From the NCBI GenBank assembly GCA_903868455.1, contig CAIPVK010000139.1:1-8662 (forward strand): a stretch of DNA of 8,662 bases, given 5' to 3'. The notes beneath the pieces were generated by a model. That model was not told the DNA's origin. It saw only the letters and a program-made list of their open reading frames with translations, and made no database searches. Source of the stretch: an uncultured Opitutia bacterium (GTDB taxonomy: Bacteria > Verrucomicrobiota > Verrucomicrobiia > Opitutales > UBA953). Positions 5,448 through 8,662 of the stretch are shown one piece after another. Positions within the stretch are counted from its first letter, which is position 1; the number at the start of each line of letters is the position of its first letter. Both the position numbers and the translations under genes were made by a program.

Positions 5448-5948
5448 ATGCGCTTGTACCTGCTCCGCCACGCCGAGGCCGCCCCGGGCATCCCGGACGC
5501 CGGCCGCGCGTTGACGGACCGCGGTCGCGCCCAGGTCGCGCGCATGGCCGAACTGATGGATTGGACCTTCCTCGACGGCCTCAAGCAGGTCGAGCACAGC
5601 GGCTTCTTGCGTGCGCGCCAGACGGCCGAGCTGCTCCTCGAGCGGGTCGGCTCGAAGGTCCCCGTTCAGGTCCGACCCGGCCTTCGGCCCAACGACGAGC
5701 CCGTGATGATCGGCCTCGACCTCGCGACCTGCAAGGACGACCGGTTCCTCGTCGGCCACAACCCCCACCTCGGCCGTCTCGCCGGCCTCCTGCTCGCGCG
5801 CGGCGGCAGCGAGGTCTCGCTCGTCGTGAAGAAGGCGGGCTACCTCGCGCTTGAGCGCGTGCGTCCGGCCGACAAGGAGAACCCCTTCGGCCAGTGGGCG
5901 CTGCTGTGGATGATCTCGCCGGGGCGCCTCGCCGCCCGCAAGACATGA
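5448..5948 (+). CDS. sixA: SixA-like phosphohistidine phosphatase (histidine phosphatase superfamily)
   Basis: The 166-residue product is a compact histidine phosphatase like SixA, which in E. coli removes phosphate from histidine in phosphotransfer proteins; here the target is unknown. MRLYLLRHAEA supplies the Arg7-His8 catalytic pair. GIPDAGRALTDRGRAQ follows, as in the family. SGFLRARQTAELL (51-63) is the phosphate-binding segment, and LVGHNPHLGRLAGLL carries the second catalytic His104. The length matches SixA and lacks the insertions of phosphoglycerate mutases. I chose the ATG at 5448 because the catalytic strand begins there; an in-frame ATG at 5421 would add nine unrelated residues. 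Only a weak CAGG precedes it. Its TGA overlaps the ATG of the TonB-like gene (ATGA, 5945-5948), indicating an operon with coupled translation. It is divergent from recA. Confidence 0.9.
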   Translation: MRLYLLRHAEAAPGIPDAGRALTDRGRAQVARMAELMDWTFLDGLKQVEHSGFLRARQTAELLLERVGSKVPVQVRPGLRPNDEPVMIGLDLATCKDDRFLVGHNPHLGRLAGLLLARGGSEVSLVVKKAGYLALERVRPADKENPFGQWALLWMISPGRLAARKT

Positions 5949-6526
5949 TCCCGTCCCTCTCCCGCGTCGCCGCCATCTGGTGCGGCGTCGGCCTCGGGCA
6001 CCTCGCCGCCCTCGGCTGGATCTGGGGCGCGCCCGGGGCGACCGCCTCGCGGGGCGACGGCTTGATCGTGGTCGAGCTGATCGCCGAGGCGTCGCCGCCC
6101 CCGCCGATCGCCCGCGTCGCCGCGCTCCCTCCGCCCGCCCCGGTCGTCTCGCCCGCCGTCCCCGGCACGTCGCTCGCCGTGTCGCCGCCGCCCGCGACGT
6201 CGGCCGTCGAGGCCGCGCCCGCGTCCGCCTTGCCCGCCGCTTCCGGCGAGGCCCGCCTCCGCCCGCCGGAGTTCGTCCGCCGCGTCGAACCCGCCTACCC
6301 GAGGTCCGCCCGCCTCGCCGGCGTGGAGGGCGTGGTCCGGCTTCGCCTGGCTCTCGACGCCGAGGGGCGTCTCGTGGCCGCGGCGGTCGCCGAGTCCTCG
6401 GGCAGCGAGTCCCTCGACCGCGCGGCGCTCGAGGCCGCGCGCGACTCGCGCTACGCGCCGGCGCGCCTCGGGGAACGGGATATCCCGTCCGAGACAGAGG
6501 CCGCCTACCGTTTTCGCCTGCGCTGA
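5945..6526 (+). CDS. TonB-family energy transducer
   Basis: TonB proteins carry energy from the inner-membrane ExbB-ExbD motor to outer-membrane receptors. The 193-residue product has the expected plan. One N-terminal membrane anchor (about residues 7-29) is followed by a Pro/Ala-rich periplasmic spacer (about 48-107) and a C-terminal TonB domain (about 108-193). That domain contains VEPAYPRSARLAGVEGVVRLRLALDAEG, a conserved region including the YP motif that meets the TonB box of receptors, then SLDRAALEAAR and the final strand AYRFRLR. The start at 5945 overlaps the sixA stop by ATGA; an in-frame ATG at 5894 would place 17 hydrophilic residues before the anchor. exbB, exbD and receptor genes are not in the window, so the cargo is unknown. 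It ends two bases before the convergent GH16 gene, with no terminator between them. Confidence 0.86.
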   Translation: MIPSLSRVAAIWCGVGLGHLAALGWIWGAPGATASRGDGLIVVELIAEASPPPPIARVAALPPPAPVVSPAVPGTSLAVSPPPATSAVEAAPASALPAASGEARLRPPEFVRRVEPAYPRSARLAGVEGVVRLRLALDAEGRLVAAAVAESSGSESLDRAALEAARDSRYAPARLGERDIPSETEAAYRFRLR

Positions 6527-6528
6527 GG

Positions 6529-7293
6529 TCAGCGCTTGGCGCCCTTGGGCCAGGCTCGCACCCAGTCGACCTCCATCCAGGCGGAGGATTCGGACTTGGA
6601 CCCGAAGCTACCCCCGGCGATCTTGCCCGACCAGCCGCCGTCGACGACCTCGCTGCTGAGGATGAGGTGCTGGGGCGCCTTGGAGACGGGGACGTCCTTG
6701 GGGGCCTGCCAGGCGAGCTTGTCGTCGTAGAAGAAGCGGTAGCCGGCCTCGTCCCACTCCACCGCGTAGGTGTGCCAGCCTTGGTTGGCGGGCGCCGCCG
6801 GCTTGTTGCGCTGGGTGCGCGTGCGCTGGTGGGGCTTGCCGTAGCCGCCCCAGTGGATCGTGGTGTCGTAGTGCCCGCCGAATTGGTGGAGGTGCTCGAC
6901 GATGTCCAGCTCCAGGCCGTCGACGTCGGCTTTGTCCGGATCCTTGCTCGCGCCGTAGGTCATGGGCATCGACCAGAACGCCGACCACATCCCGGGGCGG
7001 CTGGAGAAGCGGAGCCGGGCCTCAAAGCGCCCCTGCACCTGCTCGAAGCGCCGGGCCGAGGTCAGGAAGCCGGTGTAATGCTTGCCGTCCTCGGTGTAGG
7101 TGGTGATCCGGAGGACGCCGCCCTTGAGCGTCAGGGCCCGGGCGGTGTTGAACGCGCCCTTGCGCTTTTCCTCCTGCACATGCCACTTGGCTTTGTCGAC
7201 CTCGGGGCCGTCGAAGCCATCCTCGAACGAGGGCGCGGCCGTCAAGGTGAGCGGCGAGGTGGCGAGGAGGGCGAGGAGAGCGGGGAGGCGCAT
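6529..7293 (-). CDS. Secreted glycoside hydrolase family 16 protein (beta-glucanase-like)
   Basis: GH16 enzymes cleave beta-1,3 or beta-1,4 links in glucans and galactans with retention of configuration. The 254-residue product starts with a signal peptide (MRLPALLALLATSPLTLTAA, cleavage predicted near residue 20), so export is likely. SFEDGFDGPEVDKAKWHV begins the jelly-roll fold. GRFEARLRFSSRPGMWSAFWSMP follows, then the catalytic ELDIVE with Glu128 as nucleophile, Asp130, and Glu133 as acid/base. This is the E-x-D-x-x-E beta-bulge form seen in laminarinase-like members. WHTYAVEWDEAGYRFFYDD and the last strand WMEVDWVRAW complete the domain. No binding module or anchor is visible. Substrate cannot be told from this sequence. 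The ATG at 7293 is fixed by the signal peptide and has no clear ribosome binding site. It is divergent from the GT4 gene. Confidence 0.92.
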   Translation of the reverse strand: MRLPALLALLATSPLTLTAAPSFEDGFDGPEVDKAKWHVQEEKRKGAFNTARALTLKGGVLRITTYTEDGKHYTGFLTSARRFEQVQGRFEARLRFSSRPGMWSAFWSMPMTYGASKDPDKADVDGLELDIVEHLHQFGGHYDTTIHWGGYGKPHQRTRTQRNKPAAPANQGWHTYAVEWDEAGYRFFYDDKLAWQAPKDVPVSKAPQHLILSSEVVDGGWSGKIAGGSFGSKSESSAWMEVDWVRAWPKGAKR

Positions 7294-7371
7294 GGCCGCC
7301 AGCGTGGGGTCCTTTCCGACGTCCGCAACCCTCGGGTTGCCTCGGCGGTCCGCCGTCCGCAAGTTGGGGCC
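7294..7371. promoter_or_regulatory. Divergent GH16/GT4 control region with palindromes and a direct repeat
   Basis: This 78-bp gap holds a perfect hairpin, GCAACCCTCGGGTTGC (7325-7340), next to the palindrome GGCGGTCCGCC (7344-7354). The 9-mer CGTCCGCAA occurs at 7320-7328 and 7354-7362. The layout suggests regulator binding between divergent genes. I see no clear -10 or -35 on either strand, and high GC makes short palindromes common. Confidence 0.4.
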
Positions 7372-8412
7372 GTGAATCTCCTGCTCGCCGCCTCCAACAC
7401 CGGATGCAACGGCGCCATCGTCTACACCCGCAGGCTCGCCCCCTTGCTGGCCGCGCGCGGCCACCGCGTCTGGCTCGCCGCCCGGCCCGATTCCTGGATC
7501 GCCGCGGAGACCCGCGGGGAGGTTTCCCTGCTCCCGACCGATTTCTCGCGATGGCCCCTCGACGAGCTGCGCCGCGTCGCCGCCTTTTGCCGCGCCGAGT
7601 CCATCCAGCTCGTCCATTCCCACCTCACGCGGGCGAGCAACTTCGGTGCGATGCTCCAGTTGCTCCACGGCATCCCGAGCCTCGCCCACCTCCACGCCAA
7701 CCACGTCCAGGTCCACGCCTGGTTCCATCGCCGCGTGCTCGCCGTCTCGGCCGACACCCTTCGGCGCTGGCGGCGCCTCGGCGTCGGCCTAGGCGCGCGC
7801 GGCGCCGTGCTTCCCAACTTCGTCGACCCGCGCGCCTTCGCCGCGCGTCCGGCCGGCGACCCGCTCCGCGCGCTCATCGGCGCCGCCCCCTCGGACCCGA
7901 TTCTCGTCTGCGTCGGCACCGTCGACCGTCGCAAGGGACAGGACCTCGCGGCAGCGGCCTTGCCTGCGATCCGCCGTCGCCATCCCGCCGCCCGCCTCGT
8001 CCTGATCGGAGGCGGCTCGCTGCCCGCGGGTCTGGCGGAGCAGCCCGGCCTGCACCTTCTGGGACATAGGAAGGATGTCCCCGCGCTGCTCGGGCGCGCC
8101 ACCCTCTGCGTCGTGCCCTCGCGCGACGAGCCATTCGGCCTCGCCGCGATCGAGGCCATGGCCGCGGGTGTGCCCGTCCTCGCCTCCGGCGCGGGCGGTC
8201 TCGGCGAGGTCGTGGAGGGCGGCGCGGGCGCGCTGTTCCGGAGCGGCGACGCGGCCGACCTGGCGCGGGTCGCCTCCGACCTCCTCGCCGACCCCGCGAC
8301 GCTCTTCGACCTGGCCGACGACGGTGCGGAACGCGTCCGCGAGCGCTACCTGCCCGAGGCTCATCTCGACCAGCTGGAGCGGCACTACGCCGCCGTCGCC
8401 GCTCAGGCGTAG
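7372..8412 (+). CDS. Glycosyltransferase family 4 (GT-B fold)
   Basis: The 346-residue product is a retaining GT-B glycosyltransferase, probably adding a sugar from a nucleotide donor in lipopolysaccharide, capsule or exopolysaccharide synthesis at the cytoplasmic face. The N-terminal half (residues 1-150) has the acceptor domain start LLLAASNTGCNGAIVYTRRLAPLL and the LVHSHLTRAS segment. The C-terminal half has the conserved VGTVDRRKGQDL (Lys188), GHRKDVPALLGRA, and EPFGLAAIE with Glu253 and Glu261 as the E-x7-E donor-binding motif. I chose the GTG at 7372 because it places the first beta strand at the N-terminus. The frame is open more than 1.3 kb upstream but that part reads as shadow translation of other genes. 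The stop overlaps the convergent acyltransferase gene by 10 bp. Acceptor and sugar are unknown; an envelope role is inferred from the neighbouring LpxL-like gene. Confidence 0.92.
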   Translation: MNLLLAASNTGCNGAIVYTRRLAPLLAARGHRVWLAARPDSWIAAETRGEVSLLPTDFSRWPLDELRRVAAFCRAESIQLVHSHLTRASNFGAMLQLLHGIPSLAHLHANHVQVHAWFHRRVLAVSADTLRRWRRLGVGLGARGAVLPNFVDPRAFAARPAGDPLRALIGAAPSDPILVCVGTVDRRKGQDLAAAALPAIRRRHPAARLVLIGGGSLPAGLAEQPGLHLLGHRKDVPALLGRATLCVVPSRDEPFGLAAIEAMAAGVPVLASGAGGLGEVVEGGAGALFRSGDAADLARVASDLLADPATLFDLADDGAERVRERYLPEAHLDQLERHYAAVAAQA

Positions 8413-8662
8413 GGGTCGGGCATCCCTTCGCGCGCCTTGAACCTACGATGGACCCAGAGGTATTGCTCGGGCGCGGCGCGCACCGCGGCCTCGAGCTCGC
8501 GCACGAGCCGGACGGTGTCCGCCGCCGGGTCGCCCGAGGGGATGCCCGCCGGGGCGTCCGCCAACGTGAGCGTGTACGAGCCGTCGGCCTCGCGGCGCGC
8601 GTGGAAGGTGAGCACCGACGCGCCCGTCATCTCCGCGAGCCGCGGCGTCGAGGTGTTGGTGA
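8403..8662 (-). CDS. LpxL/HtrB-like lipid A acyltransferase, C-terminal fragment
   Basis: Only the last 86 residues are in the window; the frame is open at the right edge. The internal ATG at 8630 is not the true start, since translation continues upstream with TNTSTPRLAE. The visible part has the TGASVLTFHARREADGSYTL strand pair and ends with PEQYLWVHRRFKAREG. Both match the C-terminal region of the LpxL/LpxM/HtrB family, membrane-associated enzymes that transfer a second fatty acid to lipid A precursors. The catalytic HX4D motif would lie upstream and cannot be checked. The stop at 8403-8405 lies inside the 3' end of the GT4 gene, so the two genes overlap tail to tail by 10 bp. Some relatives of this fold act on other lipids, so the exact substrate is uncertain. 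Confidence 0.8.
   Translation of the reverse strand, partial: TNTSTPRLAEMTGASVLTFHARREADGSYTLTLADAPAGIPSGDPAADTVRLVRELEAAVRAAPEQYLWVHRRFKAREGMPDPYA

Noticed and set aside
5980..8412. One 810-codon open frame ending in the GT4 gene
   Set aside because: Only the last 346 codons match a protein family. The first part is Arg/Pro/Gly-rich translation of the TonB-like gene in another frame and of the antisense of GH16, as expected at this GC content.

Overview
The window is GC-rich chromosomal DNA from a Gram-negative bacterium. A TonB-family protein, a LpxL-type lipid A acyltransferase fragment and a secreted glycoside hydrolase all imply an outer membrane. The gene set, the very high GC and the RecA sequence suggest a Verrucomicrobiota-like organism, perhaps near Opitutaceae. 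That placement is an impression, not a demonstration. Most genes are ordinary housekeeping or envelope genes, and I found no CRISPR array, tRNA, rRNA, transposase or phage gene.

Layout: (1) 1-1432, the C-terminal motor and winged-helix part of FtsK (+). (2) 1433-1736, an intergenic repeat element (copy A). (3) 1737-2102, a small four-helix DMT/DUF486 membrane protein (-), divergent from (4) a type II beta-carbonic anhydrase (2166-2810, +) and (5) RadC (2872-3543, +). (6) 3544-4160, a second copy of the repeat element (copy B) in inverted orientation, then about 245 bp of unassigned DNA and the recA terminator. (7) 4161-5249, recA (-), with a promoter covered by a LexA-type palindrome. (8) 5448-6526, a two-gene unit (+) of a SixA-like phosphohistidine phosphatase and a TonB-family protein with an ATGA overlap. 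(9) 6529-7293, a secreted GH16 glycanase (-). (10) 7372-8412, a GT4 glycosyltransferase (+). (11) 8403-8662, the C-terminus of a LpxL/HtrB-like acyltransferase (-), overlapping the GT4 gene tail to tail.

The genes do not form one pathway. FtsK, RadC and RecA concern chromosome processing or repair, with RecA apparently under SOS control. The TonB protein, GT4 and acyltransferase concern the envelope, and the GH16 enzyme concerns polysaccharide breakdown.

The most unusual material is between genes. Two related, structured, low-complexity elements lie in the two convergent gaps, in opposite orientation, around the DUF486-carbonic anhydrase-radC segment. Their shared core is 72/74 identical apart from a 9-nt unit present only in A. 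G-rich tandem repeats follow the stop codons that face them, including a strong G-quadruplex motif on the transcript strand across the stop codon of the DUF486 gene. A second G-quadruplex motif lies over the recA start codon on the template strand.
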